Assembly: GCA_047967505.1 (NCBI GenBank)
Contig: CM106540.1
Strand: one strand, 5' to 3'
DNA length: 64,000 nt
DNA from: Dipteris shenzhenensis
Lineage: Eukaryota > Polypodiophyta > Polypodiopsida > Gleicheniales
Shown: positions 1-10,382 of the stretch, piece by piece
Layout of the letters: the number at the start of each line of letters is the position of its first letter
Numbering within the stretch: the first letter of the stretch is position 1
The notes under the pieces: model-generated
What the model was told of the DNA's origin: nothing
Database searches by the model: none
Seen by the model: the letters and a program-made list of their open reading frames with translations, nothing else
Program-made: the position numbers and the translations under genes

Positions 1-360
1 GTAGCAAGTAAGCGCTAGTTCTATGCTAAAAATAGATGAGCTTGTCATTATCATCGACTCTTAGCTGAATGGATATTTAAGTGAATTGGATACTGTAATA
101 GGTAGCTGTTTCATTGGAAGCTTAGGTCATGTTGAAGAATTGGTCCTTGAGTCAGGCCATGTACTGTGGAGGCAGAAATCTCTTCTTAATGTCCCTACAA
201 AGGGTCCTCCAGCTATAGACTTGCACCTTTATTCAGTGAGTCAGAGTTATTGAGGCACCGTTTTTGCCACCATATGACTACTTCACTACTCAAGTGCATG
301 CATACAAGCAAACACTACCTCTTGTCGATCCTTCATTGATGAATGTTGATTTAATTGTGA

Positions 361-530
361 ATCTGACTGATCCAGGCGAATAGTGTAACGGGTCTGTCTT
401 GCTCTTGTAGCATTCAAAAGAGAGCTGCTTCGCTATGCCATTATTATCTGACTGATCCAGGTGATTAGTGTAACGGGCCTCTCTTGCTCTTATAGCATTC
501 GAATGAGATCTTCTTCGCTATGCCATTATT
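361..530. repeat. 85-bp tandem duplication
   Basis: Two head-to-tail copies, 361-445 and 446-530. Both start with atctgactgatccagg and end with cgctatgccattatt, with scattered substitutions. No coding potential is visible. Confidence 0.9.
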
Positions 531-659
531 CATGTAGTGCACAGGGTCTTGCCTATCTCACTACGAGCCTAGAGCAAAACATGGAGGCTGGCTTTACCTT
601 GAGGGTGTCTTAGCTGTTTAGACTGGTCGGTGCAGTTCAGCACTGTTTTCTTCGCCACA

Positions 660-921
660 TTGTGGCAGGTCACTGTGTTGTTAGTCGGCCTGCTGAGCGG
701 CCAGGATGAGGGGTGACAGCTGTACCCCCACACAAGGTGAACTGGCTGACAGAACATTCAAGGTGGCAGGACGAGATAGAAGATAGCACTTTGTGGCAGG
801 TCACTGTGTTGTTAGTTGGCCTGCTGAGCGGCCAGGATGAGGGGTGACAGCTGTACCCCCACACAAGGTGAACTGGCTGACAGAACATTCAAGGTGGCAG
901 GACGAGATAGAAGATAGCACT
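660..921. repeat. 131-bp tandem duplication
   Basis: Units at 660-790 and 791-921 begin with ttgtggcaggtcactgtg and are nearly identical; I see one C/T difference. Such similarity points to a recent duplication. The two short - strand reading frames here are simply the repeated unit read twice. Confidence 0.93.
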
Positions 922-2187
922 TTGCAAGTCAGAAGGGTCCACATCAAGGCAGGACCCTGCTGTTCAATGTCACTACGCTGAGATCTTAGTTTATATCAGG
1001 GCTCGTCATTGTACGGAGCATTCTTTATATACTGTTTTGATTATTCTACATGCTGTGTACTTTTTAGATCTGTGCCTGTGTCTCTTGCTGCAGCTATAAA
1101 TGCCAATACTGTTGCCACTCTATACCCACATTCTAGACCCATCTCTATTCCATCCATGGCTCTCCTTTGCCCTGCGCTGGTCTGAATAGAACAGCGTATT
1201 AGGCCTGATCTATGTCCACCATATCCAACCTTCCGTGCTGCAGATCTGCCACCCCATCTTCATCAAGACATTGCTGCCTATGTAGCAGTCATCTGCTGCT
1301 ACATCCAACCCTACGCGAGAGCCACACGCCAGCCCATCTACTGTCCAAATGGCATCCCTAATGTTGGAAAATATGCATGTTGATCTGTGCACGGTGGCTA
1401 CATGCAGCCAGCCATGGGGCTGTGGAGAAGGGCCAGAACCGCAGTTAGGGCAGCGACAGAAGCAGTTGTCAAGGGTGTCCAAAGGAAGTCCAAGGGGCTG
1501 CAGCAGGGTGACAGGCTGGAGCAGTCGCTAGAGTAGCATAGAGCAGGTGGGCTGCAGGCGGACAGGAGGTAGTAATAGCCAAGGCCTATTTACGGGCTGC
1601 AGGGTCCAGCGCAGTGCAGTTGGGCCAGACCAGCAGATTGTTTGAGGGCAAAGGAGAGTGCTTGTGTGCTGCAGAACTTGTACAAAGGAGAGTGCTTGTG
1701 TGCTGCAGAAGTTGTTCTCACACAGTGCAGATGCTGCAAAAGAAGACTCCAACAACAGTCTGCAAGATGAGATTGGGCTTGATAGTGACTTGGTTGACCT
1801 ACAATCGGGTCTGTTATGGACCTTGATCAGTTTGACTAAATCTCTATCCACGGGAAAGGGTCCAAGCCTCTCTACACCTAGAAATAGGTGAGCATTAATT
1901 GACTCCCACTCATCCCACTAAAGCCTCTATCCGGGCACTTGGAGGAAGGAGAGTGAGTGAGCATATAGCCCCATATAGTTCAGTATTTCAGTCTGCCAAG
2001 ATTGCTCTTCTTTTTCCACAAGCTGTTTATGATTATAATCTGAATTCTCTCTACCTATCCTTTCTTTGAGATTCACAGTTCATTGTGGGTTTATTTGTGG
2101 GTGTGCCTATGTATCAGATGTGAGTGTTGATCCTGGTTTGAGTTTTCTGCAACAAATTCATAGAGGCTCTCAACAGTTTCAGAAAAT
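922..2187. other. Non-coding, GC-richer stretch with a TATA-like site and 34-bp duplication
   Basis: No recognisable gene. A TATA-like ctataaatg lies at about 1094-1102, downstream of the 131-bp repeats. A 34-bp direct repeat starting caaaggagagtgcttgtg occupies 1649-1682 and 1683-1716. Repeats followed by a TATA-like box resemble an LTR U3 region, but no partner LTR or PBS was found, so this is only a possibility. Confidence 0.4.
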
Positions 2188-2960
2188 GTGCACACTCTAG
2201 AACAAATAAAATACATAAACGGGAACTGCTTCCGTCCACCACCACAAGATCCCACTTTCCCCCATCTTCACTACACAAACTTGGATAGGAATAATCACAG
2301 CAAAAAGGTATTTCATGCAACAGAAGGGAAAGAAGATAACATTAAAGCAATTGATACATTTAACAATAGTAGCCACATTTCAGGTAATCTATTGGAAAAC
2401 CCTAAAGCAACAGACGGTTTCAGAACAATTATACACATTAAAGAGGGAATGTTGGTTGAAATATGCTCAGGAAACATAAATCAACAAGATGGACTTGTGA
2501 ATGGTGCAGATGGTATTTTCATGAGCATGTCCACAAATCAAAATGATGACATATGGATTCAATTTCAAAACCCATGAATAGGAAGAGAAACAAGGGGAAA
2601 AAATATTCATGCGTACACTAATGGACACCAATATTGAGAGTAACAAAAGAAATACAAATTGGTCCTTTAAAAAAAACTACCCTCGCTCGACGATAATTTT
2701 CGACCCAGTCGGTTGCAATGAGAACCATACACAGATCCCGAAGGGTTAATGGAAAATGTAGGCTTTCCTCCAAGAGGCATTCGAACACATGGTCTCGCAT
2801 ACACAACCTTGCCACGCGTCAAAAAAATAGAAAATCTCCACTTGCTACAACCACAACAACAAAACTTCCTTGTAGATAAAGATGTACATGAAGAAATGCA
2901 GAGACTAGCTACTCAATCAAAATGCGAAAACATTAACAATGAAATCCATAGCCGTCAAGA
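2188..2960 (+). pseudogene. Helentron/Helitron PIF1-like helicase C-terminal remnant
   Basis: The longest open stretch (2188-2577) ends with a segment reading KEGMLVEI, then INQQDGLVNGADGIF, then IWIQFQNP. This is the late helicase region of Helitron/PIF1 proteins, where a 'GLVNG' box precedes the last strands. Coding similarity resumes after a SINE-like insert, with EEMQRLATQ near 2890-2930 and on into an endonuclease domain. In the family the helicase drives rolling-circle transposition together with a HUH-Rep domain. The Rep and Walker A portions are absent here and stops interrupt the frame, so this is a dead 5'-truncated copy. The PIF1 assignment is from motif order only. A captured host PIF1 is less likely, because the endonuclease follows. 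Confidence 0.7.
2668..2822 (-). mobile_element. tRNA-derived SINE-like insert
   Basis: Read on the - strand, this stretch has a box A-like TGGCAAGGTTG followed about 30 bases later by a box B-like GTGTTCGAATGCC, and ends in a T/A-rich tail (aaaaaaaac on +). It interrupts the helicase remnant, whose coding similarity resumes right after 2822. No clear target-site duplication was found. It could also be a decayed tRNA-like sequence; it does not fold convincingly into a tRNA gene. Confidence 0.45.
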
Positions 2961-3525
2961 AAATACATTCTTATTCAATCTTTAAATACAAGATCATTAC
3001 AAAAATACAAACAAGACATCATAGCCACTCCAACACTCATGAATTTAGATATTATTTGCTTGCAAGAGAGACTCAGATTGAAATAAGTGAAACACATCTC
3101 CTTTAACTTTCAAATGCATAAACAACCACTCTAGTTGCATATTAGTACGAAATCACATCGCCATTCTTCAAACAAATAACATTGCAAAACATGGAATTGA
3201 AATAACTACACACATCGAAATAAAAAAAAACTACACAATTGCAAATATATACAAGTGCATATAAACTTATCTTCCAATTATTAAAAACCACATTATCAAA
3301 CATCTACAATGCAATGAACGTGATATTAATAGGAGATTTCAACATCGACATGTTGCAAAAAACAAAACAGTCATAAACATTACAAGAAATTATGGTTTAC
3401 TTTAAGTACAACTTACAATGCCATATCACGATAATATATGGAACACAATTAAACCACATTTGGAGCAAAATAGGAGCATCATACATGTATTGGACGGATC
3501 ATTCCATAACATACATACATGCATA
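2960..3525 (+). pseudogene. Helentron EEP endonuclease domain, copy 1
   Basis: An APE-like endonuclease/exonuclease/phosphatase domain fused behind the helicase, as in Helentrons. Visible motifs, in order: LNTRSLQKYKQDI (about 2965-3020), MNLDIICLQE (3039-3068, with the metal-binding QE), VILIGDFNIDML (GDFN at 3332-3343), QLNHIW (about 3440-3455) and YWTDHSI (about 3490-3510), where DH is the catalytic pair. In animal Helentrons this domain is thought to nick DNA. Stops and small frameshifts separate the motifs. The copy keeps GDFN and TDH but cannot be translated as one protein. Confidence 0.75.
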
Positions 3526-3699
3526 AGGAAAAAAAAAACTCGAGAATTACTATACATTGATTAATTTCTAAAGACAGGATACAAAACATACATACACGCA
3601 AAAGGAAAAAAACAGACAGACATACTAAACTTTGATTAAGACAGGATAGGAAAAAACGGGAAAAATCAGTCAACGAAAGAAGATAATACCAATTACGAG

Positions 3700-3862
3700 A
3701 TTGATGGTGAGGAAAACGATGACAATTACACACACATTAACACAATCTTATTACAGCTAAACAAGTCATGGATTACGAAACGAATGTTAGATATGTCGCT
3801 CCTTGTGAAGACAACACACCATTAGGTTCGTTTCAAGACAAACATAGTGAAGAACTAAACTA
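3700..3862 (+). pseudogene. Helentron Rep N-terminal fragment
   Basis: A short + strand reading gives RYVAPCEDNTPLGSFQDK followed by HSEEL (about 3785-3855). The - strand Helentron at 24.4-24.6 kb has the related FVAPCENQRPLCLFQDK and HNEEPNF, which links the two loci to one family. This N-terminal piece lies between two endonuclease copies, so the locus is rearranged. Confidence 0.55.
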
Positions 3863-4220
3863 AAACAACTACACAATTCCAAAAATAGACAGATCACCAT
3901 CTAGTACATATAAATTGTTCTTCCAATTATTAAAAACCACATTATCGGACATCGACAATGCAAGCAACGTGATATTAATAGGAGATTTCAACATCGACGT
4001 ATTGCAAAAAACAAAATAGTCACAAACATTAAAAGAAATTATGGCCGACTTGAAGTACAACTTACAGTGCCATCACATCACGACAATATAATTAGATCAC
4101 ATCTGGAGCAACATACCAAATGAGGCCACTCGCTGTGGAACATCATATGCATATTGGACGAATCATTCCATAACATACACGCATGAAAAAAAAATACTAT
4201 ACGTTGATAAATGTCTAAAG
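3863..4220 (+). pseudogene. Helentron EEP endonuclease domain, copy 2
   Basis: A second copy of the domain's C-terminal two thirds. It reads KLFFQLLKTTLSDID, VILIGDFNIDVLQK (GDFN at 3981-3992), EIMADLKYNLQ, LDHIWSNIP and YAYWTNHSI, in one frame with two stops. The catalytic aspartate of the C-terminal DH pair is Asn here (TNH). The similarity to copy 1 extends through the flanking A+T-rich DNA, as expected for duplicated element segments. Confidence 0.75.
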
Positions 4221-4299
4221 ACAGGATAGAAAATAAAGCACGACCTTCTCACATAAAACATAAAATAATAGTAAAAATGCATGTCAAGAAAAATGTAAA

Positions 4300-4480
4300 A
4301 ACCTGAAGCGCTGCGTTTTATGGCCTACTTCAAGTACAACTTGTAGTACCATCACATCACAACAATATATGTGACACAATTGGATCACATTTGTAGTAAC
4401 ATACCAAAATAAGCCACTCATTATGAAACGTCATACGCATACTGGACGAACCATTACATAATAAACACACGTACAAGGGG
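4300..4480 (+). pseudogene. Helentron EEP endonuclease domain, copy 3 (C-terminal end)
   Basis: A third copy, limited to the last part: MAYFKYNL, then TQLDHICSNIP, then SYAYWTNHYI (about 4320-4465). It starts after a repeated 'aagcgctgcgtttta' segment that also occurs, slightly changed, near 4610 and 4715. The Trp of HIW is Cys and the catalytic Asp is Asn, so the copy is inactive. Confidence 0.7.
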
Positions 4481-4730
4481 AAAAAAAAAATCTTAAGAAA
4501 TACTATACGTTGATCAATTTCTAAAGACAGAGTAGAAACAAAGCGCAACCTTCTCACATTAAACACAAAATAATAATAAAAGTACATATCCAAGAAAAGG
4601 TACAAACATAAAGCCCTACGTATAGCTGCAAGATAGATAAAAACAAAATAATAAAGAGCCAAGTCATAGGGGGAAAAAATAAACAAGTAAAAGAAACTTA
4701 AAAAAAAAACCTAAAGCCCTGCGTATAGCA

Positions 4731-5023
4731 TGTTGGAGTTGCAAAAAGGATTCAACAAATGAGGCAAAAGAGAGTTTATTCAAGAGAGACACGCCCAATA
4801 TATAGGCTCCAGTTACATCCAGTAGTGACATCACATGTGAGCTCAGTAGAGCATCTAGATCCATAAATCTCTCAATCAGTTCCATGATTCTCTCAATCAC
4901 ACACCACACACCTAGATTCACTCAATCACACCTACTGACACCTATCCAGGCACACCATGTGCTTACACACTCACAATCTTAGACCTTAGGACTCTAAATC
5001 CCATTACATCAATTAGTCCTTCA
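4731..5023 (-). repeat. 3' LTR of the non-coding LTR element
   Basis: Starts tgttggagttgc and ends gtccttca on the + strand, so it reads TGAAGG...CCAACA on the coding strand. It matches 6405-6683 over its length with a few small indels. Confidence 0.88.
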
Positions 5024-5034
5024 TTTCCCCCCAC
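5024..5034 (-). promoter_or_regulatory. Polypurine tract of the non-coding LTR element
   Basis: The + strand tttccccccac next to the LTR reads GTGGGGGGAAA on the element's coding strand. It sits directly against the 3' LTR, where plus-strand DNA synthesis would be primed. Confidence 0.75.
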
Positions 5035-6390
5035 AAATTGATGACCTCAACCCTAGCAGTAGTCCATGGGAAACTTCATGGCTTGCCCACCTCTAGTGGC
5101 AACACACATGATCCACAACCTGGTACTCACTCTAGTTGCATCAATAGTAGACTCATTTTGGCATCCTCATCTCATCTCAACATGATCTCACTTTGGCTTT
5201 GGTTTGTTGGTTTACAATTGGGAGAGAGACAAAGACTATGCATGGGAATACCCTTAGATCCAACAAGGTAATACATATAAGACTAACAATTTGTCCTTCT
5301 CCACACTCTTTAATGTATCTTGTCCATATTCTACAATACAAGATCCTTGTAGTTCTTCACCTTCTTTGAGTATCCAAGCCTTAAAAACATTTTGGGAATC
5401 ATATGGACTGAAGAGGGTCTTACCACTTGTCATGCAAGGGCAGTGTCTACTCTTGTACAAGAGGTGGTCATGATTGTAGGCAAGGTATAGTCAACCAAAT
5501 GCAAGTACATTTCATACATCATGAAAGATACTGAAACCATAACTAAGGCATCTTCAAAATAAGAATCATAATAGTTGTAGTTAAAACCTTTATTCCAATC
5601 ATATCCATTGGAAATCATCATACAAGTCATGATATATTCTTCCTTCATGTAAGCTCTTGTCATGGTCAATCCACAATAGTCAACTAGTCAACAAGATGGT
5701 AGGACTTGAAATCCACTTCAAAGTATCATAACCTCAATCCTCAACATAAAAGGTGAAAAATGCATTCAACCTTCCAATGCTGACAATCAAAGAACAGTTT
5801 GACTGAGATTCAGTCGACACATAGTGTCAAAACTGCAAAAAATGCTCAAGCTTCATACAGAGATCTTGGAAGCCAAAATTGAGGTGATAGAGAGCAGCTC
5901 TTTGACGGCATTTAGTACGCAATAAAAGGTCTATTGATAGAGAAGACTTACAGCCAAGCTTGGGTAAAGAAATGCGCCAGGTCACCATAGTCAAGAGCTT
6001 CAATCTCAAATGGTTTTTCTATCAGTACACCATAGATAGTGGACCATTGGCCTTCGAAATTCGTCAGCAGCTTCCTAAAAAGGTCGCCCAGCAACAGCTC
6101 AGAGCATTTGAGCAATGACGACTCCAACAGAATCAATTTGAAGAAATGGCACAGAATGGAGCGAGGAGCAGCACGGGCTGTAGACGCCTTATTTCTTCAA
6201 TTCCTCCCAACTGGAAGTGCACCCTAACTAGGAAAACCTACAGCTGAAAGAGCAGGTGCAATGGTTCAGAGATGAAGGAGAACAAGCACTTGGAAATTTC
6301 TTGGGAAGGAGAAGAAAAGCTTCAAAAATCTTCATGGTGAAGAAGATGATGACGTGGCACTCAAGGAGGTCTCAAGGAGAGTGAACCAAT

Positions 6391-6402
6391 GCTCTGATAC
6401 CA
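6391..6402 (-). promoter_or_regulatory. Initiator-Met tRNA primer binding site
   Basis: gctctgatacca on + reads TGGTATCAGAGC on the coding strand, the standard plant PBS. It is separated from the 5' LTR by two bases. Confidence 0.9.
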
Positions 6403-6404
6403 CA

Positions 6405-6683
6405 TGTTGGAGTTGCAAAAAGGATTCAGCAAATGAGGCAAAAGAGAGAGTTTATTCAAGAGAGACATACTCAATATATAGGCTCCAATTACATCCAATA
6501 GTGACATCACGTGTAAGCTTAGTAGAGCATCTAGATCCACAAATCTCTCAGTTAGTTCCATGATTCTCTCAATCACACACCACACCCCCAGATTCACTCA
6601 ATCACACCTATTGATACTTATCCAGACACACCATGTGTTTACACACTCACAACCTAAGTCCCATTACATCAATTTATCCTTCA
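6405..6683 (-). repeat. 5' LTR of the non-coding LTR element
   Basis: Direct repeat partner of 4731-5023, with the same TG...CA ends. It differs by scattered substitutions and short indels, so the insertion is not recent. Confidence 0.88.
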
Positions 6684-6898
6684 TAACAAACGTCGAATAG
6701 CTAACAAATATATATGCAAGATAGATAAAAACAAAATAAAAAAGAGCCAAAGTCAAAGGTGAAAAAAATAAAAAGAAACAAAAAAAAACTTACAAAAAGG
6801 AAAACACTCGTTCAAATCTTTAAAAAAAAAAGACGTGGGCCATAGTGGCAACGCCACGAAAGGAAAGCCAATGACTTTTCCATAATCCATCAGGTTGT

Positions 6899-7420
6899 GT
6901 GCCTTCCACAAAGACGTTGGCTGCATCGACGATGCCATCCAAAAAGCTGTGCTGGTTGTCGATGAGTGTGTCACACATGACATTTGGCTTCTGTCCTAGA
7001 CGGGTTGATCTTCCGGAGGCGCATTTGGGACTGTATCCTAACGTGACAGTTTTTGAACTGCTCTCACACGCTTGGGCTCATCTCCAGACCTTCCTCGGCG
7101 ATAATTTTGCTTTTATGGAGCTTCCCACCATAATAGAGGTGTTTCAAGCCTCGCTAGGTCAGACCAGAGTTGGACGTTGTATTTTGTGGAGTGCTATGTT
7201 AGTGGTGGGACTTTCCCATCTTAATCAGAGCTTCGACAAGTTCTGCCCAAAATATAGACGACATGAAGATCAGGACCAATACATAGGTATGGATAGTATC
7301 GTTCTGCCCGACATATGTACGAACATGAAGATCAGAGCTACGACAAGTTATACCCGACGTATAGACGAACATGAAGATCAGAGCTTTGACATGTTCTGCC
7401 CGACATATAGACAAACATGA
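6899..7420 (+). CDS. Unrecognised 173-codon ORF
   Basis: The frame from 6899 is open for 173 codons. The part around 7010-7200 is of balanced composition (VFELLSHAWAHLQTF, ELPTIIEVFQ), unlike the simple-sequence ORFs nearby. The last third runs through a short tandem repeat. I recognise no domain. An acceptor-like ctgtcctag lies just before 7000. It may be a captured gene fragment, an unknown TE protein or chance. Confidence 0.2.
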   Translation: MPSTKTLAASTMPSKKLCWLSMSVSHMTFGFCPRRVDLPEAHLGLYPNVTVFELLSHAWAHLQTFLGDNFAFMELPTIIEVFQASLGQTRVGRCILWSAMLVVGLSHLNQSFDKFCPKYRRHEDQDQYIGMDSIVLPDICTNMKIRATTSYTRRIDEHEDQSFDMFCPTYRQT

Positions 7421-7430
7421 AGATCAGGAC
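7227..7430. repeat. Degenerate 46-58-bp tandem repeat
   Basis: Units containing agagct-(t/a)cgacaagtt followed by ctgcccgacatatagac and gaacatgaagatcag recur from about 7227, 7334 and 7380. The phrase 'gatcaggaccaatacatag' flanks the block at about 7269 and 7422. Confidence 0.75.
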
Positions 7431-8539
7431 CAATACATAGACATGGATCGTATTGTACCCCGCAATTGGGAAAAGCCTTAGAGCGCAAGGCGGTTGCAGA
7501 AATCCCAGGATTCGGAGTTTGATATGTTTAAATGGTGGATTGCAGAAATTTCTCCGCTCCACTTCAACATGATCCTCGCCTCCAGCTCTTCCAAACACTA
7601 TCAAACCTGCAACGTGACCGCTCCCCTTCTTGTCTCCTCTGAAGGAAGTGGTAAACCTGACCTCTCCCCTTCTTGTCCTCCCTTAAAGGAAGTGAGAAAC
7701 TTTGAGCTCTGCTTGAAGAGAAACCAAGGGCAAGCGTAGTGCAGAGTTTTTTAATTTAATCCATCGAGTTCCAAAAAGGAAATGACACGTGAATTAAAGA
7801 GCGCTTGAATTTTCAATCGATCCACTATGCTGCCTGCCTAATCAAAGGCAAGGCCAACTACTTGTAGTAACCACTGATAAATATTGCATGACTCCTCGAA
7901 GTGTGTGTGACCATATATAAGAACTATAGTAAGGAGTAAACACTGAATGCAGTAAGCAACGATGCTGTAAGCAGTACTAAGCAAACCAGCCATTAAGCAT
8001 TAAGCAGTAAGCTCATACGCGACTCTAAAGCACCCACATCTAGCAGCCAGGCAAATAAGCAATGCAGTCAATGTGCAACGGCACTATTATGCTAGCAGAC
8101 TCAGCAATGACACAGCAACAAGACAAGCAAAGGCCCAAACTCGCAAAGGACGCCACCAATGACTAGCAGAATAGCGCAAGAACCAGAAGAAGGATAAACA
8201 CAACCTGGGATAGGACACTCAGAAGGAAGCTCTCCGAACTTCCAAAAATCTGCTGTCTACAGAGAGATACGCCAACCTTGGTACTGCATCCAGCCTATGT
8301 CAAATCGAGCTCAACGTGGAGAAGATGAATAGGAGCGTATGATCAATGTCCAGGTTGATATGCTTGGACACGTATTTACATGCATACCCCCCTAATGCTT
8401 TCAAGACTCATTCGCCTTAGTAAATTGGTCATGCCATGTTTATTTTTGTGCAAATATGTTGATTTCCTTATGGAAAGATTAGTAGTTGCTCATCTTTCAA
8501 TATTGATTGGTATTTCCATAGCAACAACTTTAGGTACAA
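7431..8539. other. No gene seen
   Basis: Mixed-composition DNA without a convincing ORF. A run of related 'gcagtaagc' and 'attaagcagtaagc' words lies at about 7948-8012. Nothing else stands out. Confidence 0.5.
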
Positions 8540-9800
8540 CAAGAAACTAGATAGGAGTCCGAAGACATCCTTGAGGAGATATTGATAGTAGCGACCTCAA
8601 ATCCCTTAGTATACAAGGCATCTGAAAGTGCAGTGCTCCTTCATCTCAATCTCTTGTGGATCATATAAAGTACAGATTCGACTCTCTTTGAGTATGCCCT
8701 TAGCCTTCCCACTCTCAATATGAAGTTGATGTGAGGAGACACAGAACTGCCCGATCTGTCCTCTAGGAATGGGAGAGGTGGATCCATGTATATCCTCGTG
8801 GGTCGATGAAGCACTTCCCTGAAATCTGCAAGCAATGGTCCCAGAAAAAGATGAGCTTCACATAATGCTCGATGGGTGTCCTGATTGTGTGTAGCTATAA
8901 GAGATCCTCCTGAATAACCCGGTTTATCTCGTGATATGTGAGCGGAAGAGGGGGCATCAATGTTACACTGAAAGGGAGGTAATTTGTCCATACGGAGCCC
9001 CAAACTCTCAAACCATCTGCATGTGTGTGCATACCAACACCTCTAATGAAGATAGGGCCAACCACGGTAATCTACATAGGCCTATGGTACAAGAACCATA
9101 ATCTCTAACGCGATTAAGGTACGTGATAATCTGGAATGCTATTTCAGGCTGTAGCGGGGATGCTCCAAACTCAGCTAGGACTATCTGATGTGGAACTAAG
9201 GGCTTACTACAGATCATCCATGACAACAAAAGAACCGGAAGCATCTCCATGTGAGCTCAATCTATATCTGATAGGTTTGGCTCCCAACAAAGGCTACCAT
9301 ACATACCCGCAGGTGGACCAAACAGTCAAAGAGAAAAGACTAAGTCCAAGGATCCTGGACATGAGAGTGAAAGCATTGCCAGTCGAGCTTGCAATGCCTC
9401 TCCACGTGAGCCCAATCTATATTTGATAGGCTTGGGTCCCAACAAAGGCTACGATACATACCCGCGAGGTGGACCAAACAGTCAAAGAGGAGAGACTTAG
9501 TCTAGAGATCCTAGAAATGAGAGTGAAAGCATTGCTGATTGCATCATGAAAATCGGGCCAGATAAAAGATCCCCAATGCGATAATCCCCACCGGTGATCC
9601 ATCTAGTGTAAATCACTCTTGTGCATTGCTGCCCGGGATGTATTTGAAGATCATGACCTTGGTTTTACCAAGCTTATAGGAGGATCTGGATCAAGGATCG
9701 GGGAAGAGAGCACCCCCCCCCTGCCCGAGTCCCAATGAAAGTCATGAGCTTGTCCATATAGAGACCAAATAAGTTTGGTGAAAAAGACAACCTTGTTTGA
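8540..9800 (-). pseudogene. LINE (non-LTR retrotransposon) ORF2 C-terminal remnant
   Basis: Read from 9800 downward, the - strand gives the ordered landmarks of a LINE reverse-transcriptase tail: LGKTKVMIF (about 9641-9676), TKSLLFDCLV and a WDPSLS box (about 9430-9500), then LAEFGASPLQPEIAFQII near 9110-9185. A C-terminal segment follows with GQFCVSSHQLHIES (about 8715-8760), a CTLYD box, MKEHF and CPVY, corresponding to the conserved 'R..H.L.IE...RIC....E.E.HF...CP.Y' tail of these ORF2 proteins. Stops, frameshifts and a 155-bp internal duplication make it non-functional. The RT catalytic FADD box is not visible, so the copy is 5'-truncated, as is usual for LINEs. Confidence 0.7.
9244..9545. 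repeat. 155-bp tandem duplication inside the LINE remnant
   Basis: Copies at 9244-9398 and 9399-about 9545 share tctcca(t/c)gtgagc, ggaccaaacagtcaaagag and gagagtgaaagcattg. They are moderately diverged. Confidence 0.85.
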
Positions 9801-10382
9801 CACCAATAGTGCTCATAATCTCCTTTGTCCACCCTGTGTCTGCCCCAGCCCCTATAAACATTTGATAAGCCAACTGATCACTATGTTTTTGGACACTGAT
9901 GTACAAACTTATTGCTGCTTCTCCCCTTGGTGGGCTGGTGTTTTTTGCAAAGCTTGGATATGTAAGTACTTATCTTTTGATCCAATGTTACTATAATACA
10001 AATACTTCTTTTACTTTTAAAAAAATAAATAAATCTGTGTAAAGGTGGTAATGTGTTGATTGTCATCTTTTGTGCAGCCTCTATAGGAACTACTAGAGAA
10101 AGTTGGCACTCTTGAGATCATTAGTCCATCGTAAGTAGTTCTAAAGGTACTTGCAGCCCTTTAGATGGGATACATCTACAATGGACAAACTTCAACTCTA
10201 ATAGGTGCCACAATGAGTTTTAATGGGTTATTAGCTAATACGAGTGGGGAGCTGCGCATGATTAACGTAAGGTAGGTTATGAAAAATTAAGGCAGCATGG
10301 TTCCAATCTTTAAGGTTCTTCGTTCTCAAAACTTCCAACTGCCTCACTCGTTGATATAAGTCTGCCTCTGCCTCCCTCCTAT

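Larger units (their letters stand above)
4731..6683 (-). mobile_element. Non-autonomous LTR retrotransposon (LARD/TRIM-like), no coding capacity
   Basis: Complete LTR element on the - strand: 3' LTR 4731-5023, 5' LTR 6405-6683, PBS 6391-6402 and a PPT just inside the 3' LTR. The 1.38-kb interior has no gag or pol motif in any frame, so transposition would need proteins supplied in trans. Flanks are tagca (4726-4730) and taaca (6684-6688), a 5-bp target duplication with one mismatch. It inserted into the tail of the Helentron remnant; the A+T-rich 'gcaagatagataaaaac' motif lies on both sides (about 4629 and 6715). Confidence 0.85.

Noticed and set aside
2668-2822. Functional tRNA gene
   Set aside because: Box A and box B-like sequences exist, but no acceptor stem or anticodon arm could be formed convincingly.
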